Part shown: positions 1-9,215 of the stretch, one piece after another
How positions within the stretch are numbered: the stretch's first letter is position 1
Layout: each line of letters begins with the position of its first letter
NCBI GenBank assembly: GCA_029167225.1
Contig: JARFNK010000002.1
Coordinates: 310,001 to 374,000 of the forward strand
Direction: 5' to 3'
Source: Sphingobium arseniciresistens
GTDB lineage: Bacteria > Pseudomonadota > Alphaproteobacteria > Sphingomonadales > Sphingomonadaceae
Length of the DNA: 64,000 bases
Position numbers and translations under genes: made by a program
Notes under the pieces: generated by a model
Databases searched by the model: none
The model's input: only the letters and a program-made list of their open reading frames with translations
Told to the model about the DNA's origin: nothing

Positions 1-1
1 G

Positions 2-1585
2 CGGGAAGAGCCGCAGGAGGCGGGGGAGCGTCGCTATCTGGCGCTGTGGTTCCCCTTTCTGCCGTTCGATCGCCTGCGGATCGCGCGGCCTGAACTCTGG
101 GGTGGCGTGGGCGCTCATCACGCGCCGGCCATCATGGTGGAGAAAATACGCGGGGCCATGCGCCTGTCCGCCGCCGATGCCGATGCGCTGGCGCTGGGCC
201 TTGCGTCCGGCCTGACGCTGGCGGATGCGCGGGCGCAGGTGCCGGAGCTGCGCGTGTTCGATGACGATCCCCATGCCGATCAGGACTGGCTGGAGCGGCT
301 GTGCGACGGGTGCGGTCGCTATACGCCGATCGCGGCGCTGGATTGGCCGCATGGCCTGATGCTCGACATTGGCGGCTGCGCGCATCTGTGGGGGGGCGAA
401 GCGGCGATGGCCGACGCGGTGGTGGAGCGCTTCAGCCAGCGCGGCATCCTCGTGCGCCATGCCCGTGCCGGCACGCCGGAGGCTGCCCACGCCCTTGCCC
501 GCCATGCCGGGGCCTCCGCGCCAGACGAGACGGCAGCGATCCTGCGCCTGCCGGTCGCGGCGCTGCGGCTGGAGGATGAGGCGGAAGTGGCGCTGCGCCG
601 GGCGGGCCTGCGCAGCATCGGCGATCTCGCCTCGCGGCCGGCCTCCGTGCTTGCGGCGCGTTTCGGGGCGGAGGCGGTGACGGCGCTGGAACGGTTGCTC
701 GGCACCGCGGCCCGCCCGCTCGATCCGCGCCGCGCCGTGCCTTCGATCCTTGTCGAACGCCGCTTTGCCGAGCCGGTGGGCAGCACCGCCTATGCGCTCA
801 AGGCGATGGAGGGGCTGGTCGAAGAGGCGTGCGAACAGCTTGCCGAACGCGGGCTGGGCGGGCGGCGCTTTGCCGCGCTGTTCTTTCGCAGTGATGGCCT
901 CGCCTTTCCGCTGCGCGCCGAGAGCAGCCTGCCGCTGCGCGATCCGCCCTCGATCATGCGGCTGCTGCATGAAAGGATCGACAGCCTCAGCGACCCGCTC
1001 GATCCCGGCTTCGGCTTCGACATGCTGCGCCTTTCCGTGCCGGCGGCCGAAGCCCTCGCGCCCAGCCAGCTTGCGCTGGAAGGGGGCGCGGCGAAGCGGG
1101 AGGAGAGCGTCGCCGCGCTGGTCGATCGCCTCAGCATCCGCGCGGGGCGACGACGTATCCAGCGCCTCGTGCCGCAGGGCAGCCATATCCCGGAACAGGC
1201 GCAGCTGGCGCTTCCCGCCGTCGAGACCCGCACACCTGCGCCCTGGCCGGCACGGGAAGAGCCCGGCGATCCGCCGCTGCGCCCGATCCAGCTTTTCGAT
1301 CCGCCCCAGCCGATCGACGTGCTGGCCGAGGTGCCCGACGGCCCGCCCCACCGCTTCCGCTGGCGCCGCGCCCTGCATGAGGTGACTCGCTTCGAGGGGC
1401 CGGAACGGATCGCGCCCGAATGGTGGACCGCGCCCGATGGCGCGCTGGATGGCGGGGCGGGGCACACCCGCGATTATTTCCGCGTCGAGGATGTGCGCGG
1501 CCGCCGCTTCTGGATCTATCGCGACGGGCTCTATGGCAGCGAGGCGGTGAACCCGCACTGGTATCTCCACGGCCTGTTCGCATGA
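2..1585 (+). CDS. imuB: ImuB, inactive Y-family polymerase homologue of the DNA-damage mutasome (5' end outside window)
   Basis: The reading frame is open from base 2, so the true start lies upstream; 527 residues are visible. ImuB is a Y-family-like protein that lost catalysis and bridges DnaE2, RecA/ImuA and the beta clamp during SOS translesion synthesis. In the sequence, the N-terminal strand reads RYLALWFPFLPFDRLR, where an active Y-family enzyme would have its metal-binding Asp. The later motif LDIGGCAHLWGGEA is the ImuB form of the second catalytic block and lacks the Asp-Glu pair. The C-terminal third is Pro/Arg-rich and ends in a conserved-looking RDYFRVED...GRRFWIYRDGLY segment. Its stop overlaps the dnaE2 start (ATGA). 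ImuA, usually just upstream, would be off the left edge, so an SOS box cannot be seen here. Confidence 0.9.
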   Translation, partial: REEPQEAGERRYLALWFPFLPFDRLRIARPELWGGVGAHHAPAIMVEKIRGAMRLSAADADALALGLASGLTLADARAQVPELRVFDDDPHADQDWLERLCDGCGRYTPIAALDWPHGLMLDIGGCAHLWGGEAAMADAVVERFSQRGILVRHARAGTPEAAHALARHAGASAPDETAAILRLPVAALRLEDEAEVALRRAGLRSIGDLASRPASVLAARFGAEAVTALERLLGTAARPLDPRRAVPSILVERRFAEPVGSTAYALKAMEGLVEEACEQLAERGLGGRRFAALFFRSDGLAFPLRAESSLPLRDPPSIMRLLHERIDSLSDPLDPGFGFDMLRLSVPAAEALAPSQLALEGGAAKREESVAALVDRLSIRAGRRRIQRLVPQGSHIPEQAQLALPAVETRTPAPWPAREEPGDPPLRPIQLFDPPQPIDVLAEVPDGPPHRFRWRRALHEVTRFEGPERIAPEWWTAPDGALDGGAGHTRDYFRVEDVRGRRFWIYRDGLYGSEAVNPHWYLHGLFA

Positions 1586-4500
1586 GCGGGCGAGGCAAAG
1601 GCCCGGACCCGGCCAGGCCCCGATCCGCCGATCCGCGCGAGCGGGACCGGCAGGAAAAGGGGGGTGGGTCCGGGGCAGGATCGTCAGGACGTGATCCGCG
1701 CCCGAATGCGCCGCGCCCGAACGCTCCGCCTTTCGCCGAACTGGTGGCGGCCACCAATTTCTCCTTCCTGCGCGGGGCCTCCCATGCCGAGGACATGGTC
1801 TGCCGCGCGATTGCCCTTGGCTGCAGGGGGCTGGGCATCGCCGATCGCAACAGCGTGGCGGGGGTGGTGCGGGCATGGTCGGCGCTCGGGAAGATCAGGC
1901 AGGCGGCCCAGGCGGCGCTGCTGGAAGAAAAACAGGCGCGTGACGGCAAGGACGCCGTGCTCAGCGAGGATGAGGAAGCTGCCTGCATCCCGGAGCTTCG
2001 GCTGGTGACGGGCGCCCGGCTGGTCTTTGTCGACGGCACGCCGGACATCATCGCCTATCCGGCCACGCGCGGCGGATGGGGGCAGCTGACCCGGCTGCTG
2101 ACGCGCGGCAATCTGGCGGCGGTAAAGGGCGGATGCATCCTGCGCTTCGATGATCTTCTCGCGCATCTGGACGACCTGCTGCTGATCGTGCTGCCCTATT
2201 CGACGGCGGTCGATGAGCAGGTGCACGGCGATCCGCTGGCCTATGACTTCGCGGAACAGGCGGCGACAGGACCAAGGCTGGTGGCGTCCGCCCCGCCGGA
2301 CGATGTGGCGGAAACCCTGCGCCGCCTGCATGGGAGGATCGCGGGCCGGCTGTGGCTGGGCGTGGCCCATGGCTATGGCGGATGCGACCGGCGGCGGATC
2401 GCGCTGCTGGCGGCCATCGCCAAGGGGCAGGGCGTGCCGCTGCTGGCGACCAATGACGCGCTCTACGCTACGCCGGAAAACCGGCCGCTGCATGATGTGC
2501 TGACCTGCATCAGGGAAGGCACGACCATCGGCGAGGCGGGCCTGCGCCTGCATGCCAATGGCGAGCGGCATCTGAAGTCGCCGGCGGAGATCGCCCGCAT
2601 CTTTGCCCTTTATCCCGATGCGGTGGCCGAAAGCCTGCGCCTGCTGGCGATGATCCGCTTCGACCTGGGCGACCTGCGCTATGAATATCCGCACGAGCCG
2701 GTGCCGAAAGGCTGGACGCCACAAGACTGGCTCGCCCATCTCACCTGGGCGGCGGCGCATGAGCGGCATGGCCCCGACCTGCCGGAAAAGCTGGTGCGGA
2801 CGGTGGAGCATGAACTCGCCTTCATCGGCAGAAACGGCTTTGCCTATTATTTCCTGACCGTGCACGATATCGTCCGCTTCGCCCGCACGCGCACACCGCC
2901 CATCCTCTGCCAGGGGCGGGGCTCCGCCGCCAATTCGGCGGTCTGCTTCCTGCTGGGCGTCACCTCCGTCGATCCGATGCAGAACGACCTGCTCTTTTCG
3001 CGCTTCGTCTCGGAAGAGCGCAAGGAGCCGCCCGATATCGACGTCGATTTCGAGCATGAGCGGCGCGAGGAGGTGATGCAATATATCTATGAACGCTATG
3101 GCCGCCACCGCGCGGGCATCGCCGCGACCGTCATCCATTATCGTTCGCGCAGCGCCGTGCGGGAGGTCGCCAAGGCGCTGGGCCTGAGCGAGGATATTCC
3201 CGCCCGCATGGCCAGCACCGTTTGGGGCAGCTATTCCGGCGATCTGGGCGACAGGCGGATCACGGAGGCGGGCTTCGACCTCGACAATCCGGAAATCGCG
3301 CGGTTGCGGGCGCTGGTCGACCAGCTTCTGTGCAAGCCCTTTCCCCGGCACCTCTCCCAGCATGTCGGCGGCTTCGTGCTGACGCAGGACCGTCTCGACG
3401 AGACCGTGCCCATCCACAATGGCGCCATGAAGGATCGCAGCCATATCGAATGGGACAAGGACGATATCGACGCGCTCGGCCTGATGAAGGTGGATATCCT
3501 CGCGCTCGGCATGCTCACCTGCATCCGCAAGGCGTTCGACCTGATGCGCGACCATGGGCTGGGCGATCACCAGCTGACGGTCGACATCGATTCCGTGGAC
3601 GAGCATGTCTATGACATGCTGTGCAGGGGCGACAGCATCGGCGTGTTCCAGGTGGAAAGCCGGGCGCAGATCAACATGCTGCCACGCCTCAAGCCCCGTA
3701 CCCTCTATGATCTCACCATCCAGGTCGCGATCGTCCGCCCCGGCCCGATCGAGGGCGACATGGTGCATCCCTATCTGCGCCGGCGCTGCGGCGAGGAGAA
3801 GGTCATCTATCCCGCGCCTTCACTCGAACATGGCCCCAAGGATGAATTGTGGGCGATATTGCACAAGACCAAGGGCGTGCCGCTGTTCCAGGAGCAGGCG
3901 ATGAAGCTCGCCATCGTCGCGGCGGGCTTTACGGATGCGGAGGCGAACCAGTTGCGCCGGGCGATGGCGACCTTCCGCAATCTCGGCACGATCGACCGCC
4001 TGCACGACAAGCTGATCAACGGCATGACCGCGCGAGGCTATGAGCGCGATTTCGCCGAGCGCTGCTACAAGCAGATCGAGGGCTTCGGCAGCTATGGCTT
4101 CCCCGAAAGCCATGCCTTGTCTTTCGCGCGGCTCGTCTATGTCTCCGCCTGGATCAAATGCCATCACCCGGCGATCTTCGCCTGCGCGCTGCTCAATTCG
4201 CAGCCCATGGGCTTCTATGCCCCGGCGCAGATCGTGCGCGATGCCCGCGAGCATGGGGTTCCTGTCGCTGCGGCGGACGTGAATGGCAGCGCATGGGACA
4301 ATGGCGTCGATCCCGCCCCCGGCGTCCCCGGCGGCATGGCGCTGCGCCTTGGCTTCCGCCAGATCGACGGTTTCCGCGAAGCCTGGGCAGATGCGATCGT
4401 CCTGGCGCGGGGCGAGGGCGCCTTCGCCGATATCGAGGATCTGGCCCGCCGGGCGAGCCTGCCCGCCCGTGCGCTTCGCCTGCTTGCCGATGCCGATGCC

Positions 4501-5166
4501 TGCCGTTCGCTGGGGCGGGACAGGCGCACGGCCTTGTGGGAGGCGCGGCGCACGCCGTCGGGCGAACTGCCGCTATTCGCCGCCGCCCGGCAGCGGGATG
4601 AAGCCGCGCGGGAACTTGGGCCAGAGCCGGATGCGGCGCTCCCCGCTATGCCGCTCGCCGAGCATGTCGCCGCCGACTATCAGGTGACTCGCCTGTCGCT
4701 GAAGGGGCATCCGATGCAGTTCCTGCGCCCCGTCTTCCGCGCCGAGGGCGTGCTCAGTTGCGCGGAGACGACGGCGGCGAAGAACGGCATGCGGGTCCGC
4801 ACGGCGGGGGTCGTGCTGGTGCGCCAGCGGCCGGGCAAGGGCAATGCGATCTTCATCACCATCGAGGATGAAACCGGCATCACCAACATCCTGCTGTGGG
4901 CGCGGCTCTTCGAGATGCAGCGCCGGCCGGTCATGGCCTCCCGCCTGATGGTGGTGGAGGGGGAGGTGCAGCGGAGCAAGGAAGGCGTGGTCCACCTGAT
5001 GGCGAGCCGCGTGCATGATCGCACGGCAGAACTGGAGCGGCTTTCCGGCGGCCGCCCCACGGACATCGACCTCGCCCGCGCCGACGAATTGCGGCACCCC
5101 CAATATCCCCGCGGCCGCCATCCGCGCGATGTGCGCATCATGCCCAGATCACGGGATTTTCATTGA
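1582..5166 (+). CDS. dnaE2: Error-prone DNA polymerase DnaE2 (ImuC)
   Basis: A 1194-residue C-family DNA polymerase, the catalytic subunit of the ImuA-ImuB-DnaE2 mutasome that copies across lesions. I chose the ATG at 1582 because it overlaps the imuB stop by four bases; the frame stays open upstream but that part lies inside imuB. After a Pro/Arg/Gly-rich tail (about residues 1-48) comes the PHP domain (NFSFLRGASH, then IADRNSVAGVVRAW). The catalytic block PPDIDVDFEHERREEV lies near residues 483-498, the GSYGFPESHALSFA block typical of DnaE2 follows, and an OB-fold near residues 1070-1120 contains IFITIEDETG. A charged stretch of about 25 residues after the first PHP motif looks longer than in typical DnaE2. 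Co-transcription with imuB is expected. Convergent with the hydrolase gene downstream. Confidence 0.95.
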   Translation: MSGRGKGPDPARPRSADPRERDRQEKGGGSGAGSSGRDPRPNAPRPNAPPFAELVAATNFSFLRGASHAEDMVCRAIALGCRGLGIADRNSVAGVVRAWSALGKIRQAAQAALLEEKQARDGKDAVLSEDEEAACIPELRLVTGARLVFVDGTPDIIAYPATRGGWGQLTRLLTRGNLAAVKGGCILRFDDLLAHLDDLLLIVLPYSTAVDEQVHGDPLAYDFAEQAATGPRLVASAPPDDVAETLRRLHGRIAGRLWLGVAHGYGGCDRRRIALLAAIAKGQGVPLLATNDALYATPENRPLHDVLTCIREGTTIGEAGLRLHANGERHLKSPAEIARIFALYPDAVAESLRLLAMIRFDLGDLRYEYPHEPVPKGWTPQDWLAHLTWAAAHERHGPDLPEKLVRTVEHELAFIGRNGFAYYFLTVHDIVRFARTRTPPILCQGRGSAANSAVCFLLGVTSVDPMQNDLLFSRFVSEERKEPPDIDVDFEHERREEVMQYIYERYGRHRAGIAATVIHYRSRSAVREVAKALGLSEDIPARMASTVWGSYSGDLGDRRITEAGFDLDNPEIARLRALVDQLLCKPFPRHLSQHVGGFVLTQDRLDETVPIHNGAMKDRSHIEWDKDDIDALGLMKVDILALGMLTCIRKAFDLMRDHGLGDHQLTVDIDSVDEHVYDMLCRGDSIGVFQVESRAQINMLPRLKPRTLYDLTIQVAIVRPGPIEGDMVHPYLRRRCGEEKVIYPAPSLEHGPKDELWAILHKTKGVPLFQEQAMKLAIVAAGFTDAEANQLRRAMATFRNLGTIDRLHDKLINGMTARGYERDFAERCYKQIEGFGSYGFPESHALSFARLVYVSAWIKCHHPAIFACALLNSQPMGFYAPAQIVRDAREHGVPVAAADVNGSAWDNGVDPAPGVPGGMALRLGFRQIDGFREAWADAIVLARGEGAFADIEDLARRASLPARALRLLADADACRSLGRDRRTALWEARRTPSGELPLFAAARQRDEAARELGPEPDAALPAMPLAEHVAADYQVTRLSLKGHPMQFLRPVFRAEGVLSCAETTAAKNGMRVRTAGVVLVRQRPGKGNAIFITIEDETGITNILLWARLFEMQRRPVMASRLMVVEGEVQRSKEGVVHLMASRVHDRTAELERLSGGRPTDIDLARADELRHPQYPRGRHPRDVRIMPRSRDFH

Positions 5167-5171
5167 GGCTG

Positions 5172-5214
5172 CGAAGGGCGGATGGCGGAGATCATTTTCG
5201 CCATCCGCCCTTCG
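5172..5214. terminator. Bidirectional stem-loop terminator between dnaE2 and the tannase-like gene
   Basis: A perfect 16-bp inverted repeat, arms 5172-5187 and 5199-5214 (CGAAGGGCGGATGGCG and its complement), with an 11-base loop rich in T on the + strand. It begins 5 bases after the dnaE2 stop and ends 6 bases before the stop of the opposing gene. The flanks are short T-rich runs (CGTTTATTT on the + side). The symmetric position suggests one hairpin serving both transcripts. Confidence 0.85.
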
Positions 5215-5220
5215 GGACGT

Positions 5221-7407
5221 TTATTTCACGACGACCCGGACCCGGCCGAGATTCTGGATGCGACCGAAGGCCGTCTTCGCGTCGCCCTGCCGCTGGGAGA
5301 TGCCGCGCAGCGCCGGGAAATAGGTGCCGGGCTTGTCGAACCTGTGCGTGATCGTGACCGACGCGACCTTGAGCCCGCGCTTCAACGGCGAGGTAACGGC
5401 GAAGGCGCCGGCGCCCTCGAAATCCCATTCGGCGGCGATCACCGTGCCGGTGCCGGGCGGCACTTCGATGGTTCCGTTGAAGGTGACGGTCTGCCCTGCA
5501 GCGATCTCCGCGCGCGCGGCACCATTGGCCTTGAGCGTCACCACCGGCTGGATGCCATGGCGCTCGGCGGCCGTCGCGGGAACGATGATCTGCCCGTCAT
5601 CATAGCGGTAGCTAGTGGAGGCGGGCGGCGCGATACCCTTTTCCACCCATTGGGCAAGGTCTCGCAGGGCCTGGTTGAGCACCGGGACATAGCTGACGGT
5701 ATGGGTAGCATCCTCTTGCGTGTCGCTGTCGCCATGCAGGGCGTGGTCGGTGTACCAGAGCCGGAAATGATCGTCGGCCTTGGCCGCAGTCCCGAAATGC
5801 TTTTCCACCCGCGCCCGATACCAGTCGGCCGACCATGGATAGGCCTCGCGGTCCCACAGCGATTCCACCAGGATCATCTTGCCCTCGAAATTGCCCTCGG
5901 GGACTGAGCCGGCCGTGGCCTGCGTGAAGATCGGCCCCAGCAGCATCGGGCGCTGAGGGTAGAGCGGCTTGCCGTCGGCGCTCCGGAACTGGTCCCACAC
6001 CTTGAATTCCGGGCCTGGCATCTGATGGCGATGATAGGTCTGCGCGGCCAGGAAATTGCTGTTGTCGACCTGAACCTCGTCCCCTGCAGCGAGCTTTGCG
6101 GCGACGGTGGGATCGACGATGCCGAAAATCGCGATGTCGCCCTGGATCCGGCTGAGCGTCAGCCTTGCGCCCTTGGCCGCGCCCGACATGACGATCAGGT
6201 CGCCCCCCAGGAACTGCACGTCCGGCGGGGCCGAGGACAGCCGGACCGCGACGACATATTGCGCTTCCTTGCCCTGCAAGGCGGCAAAGCTGTCATCGAC
6301 ATTGCCCTCCACCTTGCCGCTCGTCACGCTGGTATTCAGCTTTTCGCGCGCGGCCTGCGCAGCGGTGATCGGTGCGGAGATCGTGGCCTTGTGCTGCAGG
6401 CGATAGCCGGTGAAGCTTTCCGGGTGATCGAAGCCCAAATAGCCCGGCTTCGTCCAGAAATCGGTGAAATATCCAGGGTCCGCCATCACCACGCCGCCAT
6501 AGAGCGCGGCAAAGCCATGGATGCCCATCGTCTTCCACCCGAACCAGGATTGCAGCGGAAAGCCCATGCGCGTCACTTCGCGCAGGGCCGACGCCTGCTC
6601 CGCGTTCAGCCCGGCATAGGGATCGCCGCTCCCGCCCGGCTCCATCGCATCGACAATTTGCGGGAACTTGTCATTGAGCAGGCGCATGGCGTGCATGCGG
6701 ATGGTGAAGCTGTTGGGGATCGCCATGCTGGAGCCCAGCACATGCGGCACCGCGCCGTCCCACACTCCGCGGGTATTCTCCATCGATCCGACCGTGCGAT
6801 AGGCGCCGCCGCTGCCGCCATAGGCATAGCCATAGGGGCGCTTGCCGCCATACATCTGCAAGGCGATGACACGCGAATATTGCGCGGCCGCCGCATTGGC
6901 GCGGTAGGCGCCGATCGTGGGATCCTTGGACCCGAAGCCGGCCACGGCGGGGCCGCCGCCATTGGTTTCGACGAAATAGCCGCCGCTCGCGATCGAGAAG
7001 CTGATCTTGTCATTGGCGGGCGAGGTGGGGCGCTGGGCCAGGTTCTCATTGTCCGGCGCAGGGGTGAAATGCTGGAAGAAGCGCCCCTGATATTGCGCCT
7101 TGGGCGGGAAATAGAAGGAAAAGCGGGTGTCGGTGCCCTTGAAGCCGCCATGGAGATAGCGGTGCCGGACCGGTGCGTCGCGCCATTCGTCGATGTCGAC
7201 ATAGGGTTGCGCGAAGGTCGGGTCAGGGGCGGGCGCGCTTTTGGCCGCGGTATTGGGCGCCGTATCGCGCGCAGTGCTGGTCTGGGCGGCGGTGCCGGCG
7301 GCAGCGCCCTGGGCGACGATGGCGGTCAGCGATGCCCCCATGGCTGGCATGAGAACAAGGAGGCGGCCCTTCCGACGTCCCCGAAGGGGTGATGCAGCGT
7401 TCTCCAT
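5221..7407 (-). CDS. Secreted tannase/feruloyl-esterase-like alpha/beta hydrolase with C-terminal PKD-like domain
   Basis: A 728-residue exported hydrolase. The start at 7407 gives a clear signal peptide: basic RGRRKGR, a hydrophobic core, then Ala-rich AQGAAAGT. The frame extends upstream to 7533 but that extension is Arg-rich and unconvincing. The nucleophile elbow YGGSGGAYR puts Ser at about 199. The late motif WYTDHALHGDSD supplies the likely catalytic His (about 558). The last 100 or so residues (GTVIAAEWDFEGAGAF ... THRFDKPGTYFPALR) look like a PKD/Ig-type beta domain. The substrate is unknown; ester cleavage on plant phenolics or polysaccharides is an inference from the family. It diverges from a ROK regulator, which may control it. 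Alternative: a related PHB-depolymerase-like esterase. Confidence 0.75.
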   Translation of the reverse strand: MENAASPLRGRRKGRLLVLMPAMGASLTAIVAQGAAAGTAAQTSTARDTAPNTAAKSAPAPDPTFAQPYVDIDEWRDAPVRHRYLHGGFKGTDTRFSFYFPPKAQYQGRFFQHFTPAPDNENLAQRPTSPANDKISFSIASGGYFVETNGGGPAVAGFGSKDPTIGAYRANAAAAQYSRVIALQMYGGKRPYGYAYGGSGGAYRTVGSMENTRGVWDGAVPHVLGSSMAIPNSFTIRMHAMRLLNDKFPQIVDAMEPGGSGDPYAGLNAEQASALREVTRMGFPLQSWFGWKTMGIHGFAALYGGVVMADPGYFTDFWTKPGYLGFDHPESFTGYRLQHKATISAPITAAQAAREKLNTSVTSGKVEGNVDDSFAALQGKEAQYVVAVRLSSAPPDVQFLGGDLIVMSGAAKGARLTLSRIQGDIAIFGIVDPTVAAKLAAGDEVQVDNSNFLAAQTYHRHQMPGPEFKVWDQFRSADGKPLYPQRPMLLGPIFTQATAGSVPEGNFEGKMILVESLWDREAYPWSADWYRARVEKHFGTAAKADDHFRLWYTDHALHGDSDTQEDATHTVSYVPVLNQALRDLAQWVEKGIAPPASTSYRYDDGQIIVPATAAERHGIQPVVTLKANGAARAEIAAGQTVTFNGTIEVPPGTGTVIAAEWDFEGAGAFAVTSPLKRGLKVASVTITHRFDKPGTYFPALRGISQRQGDAKTAFGRIQNLGRVRVVVK

Positions 7408-7820
7408 CTCTTCATGGCTCCTTGCGCAAGGCTGTTTGGTGGCATTGGTCCGGCGCTGGCCGGGCCGGGACGATGATGTCCTGGATTTCGCTCTGGCGCC
7501 CTTGCTGCCCGGCAGCGGACGACGTTTGCGCACGGCCCGGCACGATCAGGAACGCTGCCTTGGAAGCGCCCAGTAGTGCGCAAAGGCGCATGGAACATGA
7601 TGTCCTTTCATAGCCTCTCCTCTGATGCGGCGCCTTCGGACTGACGCCAGGTCGCCTTGCACTTCAATGTGCCAATGGCCCGCGCCGACAATCGGGAGGC
7701 GCTTCCCACCACTATCAAGTTACACATCAAGGCAGAGCCGTCATCTCATGTTATTTTATCAACTAAATTAAACGTCGCGGCGATGGTTGCAGGCCTCGGC
7801 GATCTGATAGAAGGAGCCCC
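7408..7820. other. Divergent intergenic region between hydrolase and ROK regulator
   Basis: About 410 bases between the two divergent starts. The half next to the hydrolase is GC-rich and may include an untranslated leader. The half next to the ROK gene is AT-rich and holds the candidate operator at 7751-7771. A good AAGGAG ribosome site sits just before the ROK start. No further gene was recognised. Confidence 0.6.
7751..7771. promoter_or_regulatory. Candidate ROK-family operator (imperfect palindrome)
   Basis: Arms TTATTTTA (7751-7758) and TAAATTAA (7764-7771) pair with one mismatch around a 5-base centre. It is AT-rich in an otherwise GC-rich region. NagC/Mlc-type ROK repressors bind AT-rich palindromes of this general form. 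It lies 50 bases upstream of the ROK start and between divergent genes, fitting autoregulation plus control of the hydrolase. Assignment is by pattern and position only. Confidence 0.5.
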
Positions 7821-8993
7821 ATGAGACTCTCGGATCAGGAATATAACCGGCTGTTGCTGCTCAAGAAGCTGCGCGCAAGCGAGCCTGTCGCTCGCACAGA
7901 TCTGGTCGGCCTGACCGGTCTTACGGGTGGCACGATTACGGCGATCACCGCAGATCTCGTTCGGCGGGGACTAGTGATCGAGGAAAAGGTCATATCGAAG
8001 ACGCTCGGTCGTCCCCGCGTCAATCTGCGGCTCAACCCCGCAGGCAGATATGTCATCGGATCGACTGCGACGACCGAGGGCGATCTGGTCGTCGAGATCG
8101 TCAACCTGCGCGGCGAAAGCATGGCGAGGTTTTCGTCCAGGCTGGCGCCGACGACGCGACTGGCTGATCTGGCCGGGCAGTTCGCTGATGCGCTCAACCG
8201 GGCACTGGATGAAAGCCCGATTGCGCGGGAGGCCATTTATCGCGTGGGGATCGGCCTTCCAGCGGTCGTCGACAATAGGGCAGGTGTCGTGGAATGTATG
8301 GCCACCTTCGATCCGGGACCATGCGACTTTGCCGCAATCGTCAAGGAAGCTGTCGGCATCCAGACCTTTGTCGACAATAACACCAACCTGCTTGCGCGCG
8401 CAGAGCACTGGTTCGGTGATGGGGCGGCCGATGAATTTACCCTGATCCTCGTGGATCTGGGCATCGGTGCAGCGCTGTACAAGGGCGGTCATCTGGTGAC
8501 GGGCGCGCATGGCATCGAATCCGAATTCGGCCATGTCAAAATCATGCCCGATACCGGCAGACATTGTCACTGTGGCGGCCGAGGATGCCTGCAGGCGCAC
8601 AGTTCGATCAGCGCGATCGTCGAACAATGCTGTGAAGCGCTTGGCGAGCCGATCCCCGACATCCCCGACATGCGCCCCTGTTTCGAGCATTTGATGCAGC
8701 GGCATCTAACCGGCGACACAAGGATAGAGGCGATTTTACAGCAGTCATGCCACTATCTCGGCATTGCTGTGGCGAACCACATTACCATGCAGGATCCCGA
8801 AGCGATCGTGATCCTGGGGCCTTCTGTCGAATATCTGGACGTTCTGCGCACATATTTCTTCAAATCTCTGGAAGAGAATGTCTTTCCTTCGCTCCGCCGT
8901 CGAACGCGGATCCACTTCAAGCACCCGGACCACGGGATATATGCCCGTGGCGCGGCGGCGATGGTGCTGGAGCATATCTATTCGGGGCGCTGA
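7821..8993 (+). CDS. ROK-family transcriptional regulator (NagC/XylR type)
   Basis: A 390-residue sugar-responsive repressor-type protein. Residues 1-75 form a winged helix-turn-helix (ARTDLVGLTGLTGGTITAITADLVRRGLV, then a wing GRPRVNLRLNP). The rest is the ROK sugar-kinase fold with FVDNNTNLLARAE, a phosphate-loop-like LVDLGIGAALYKGG, GIESEFGH, and the zinc-binding signature CHCGGRGCLQ. Because the DNA-binding domain is present, it is a regulator, not a glucokinase. The start is the ATG preceded by AAGGAG. The ligand is unknown; the divergent secreted hydrolase is the obvious target. A small hairpin overlaps its stop. Confidence 0.9.
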   Translation: MRLSDQEYNRLLLLKKLRASEPVARTDLVGLTGLTGGTITAITADLVRRGLVIEEKVISKTLGRPRVNLRLNPAGRYVIGSTATTEGDLVVEIVNLRGESMARFSSRLAPTTRLADLAGQFADALNRALDESPIAREAIYRVGIGLPAVVDNRAGVVECMATFDPGPCDFAAIVKEAVGIQTFVDNNTNLLARAEHWFGDGAADEFTLILVDLGIGAALYKGGHLVTGAHGIESEFGHVKIMPDTGRHCHCGGRGCLQAHSSISAIVEQCCEALGEPIPDIPDMRPCFEHLMQRHLTGDTRIEAILQQSCHYLGIAVANHITMQDPEAIVILGPSVEYLDVLRTYFFKSLEENVFPSLRRRTRIHFKHPDHGIYARGAAAMVLEHIYSGR

Positions 8994-9008
8994 ACCCGTG
9001 ATTCAGCG
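8988..9008 (+). terminator. Weak stem-loop at the end of the ROK gene
   Basis: Arms CGCTGAA (8988-8994) and TTCAGCG (9002-9008) pair perfectly across a 7-base loop and include the stop codon. Only two T residues follow directly, so it is at best a weak intrinsic terminator. Confidence 0.35.
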
Positions 9009-9215
9009 TTCACTTGTCCCCGGTGGATGGGAGGGGGCAGGCCGGAGTCCACGGCTCCCGCGTCGCGCGCCGGCGTCATGACGACATGGCGCGCATTTCA
9101 ATTCTTCCTGAAAGAAATGCCAGTCTACGCCGAGGGGTGGATGAAGGATGAATAGATGCGTTGCAATAACGTCCAGATTCAATAGGATATGGTGATCGCG
9201 TTTCGAGGTGCTATT

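Noticed and set aside
1684-3768. 694-codon minus-strand frame inside dnaE2
   Set aside because: Antisense shadow; the + strand carries all DnaE2 motifs.
6025-7392. 455-codon + strand frame opposite the tannase-like gene
   Set aside because: The minus strand has signal peptide, GxSxG and catalytic His; the + frame is an Arg/Gly-rich shadow.
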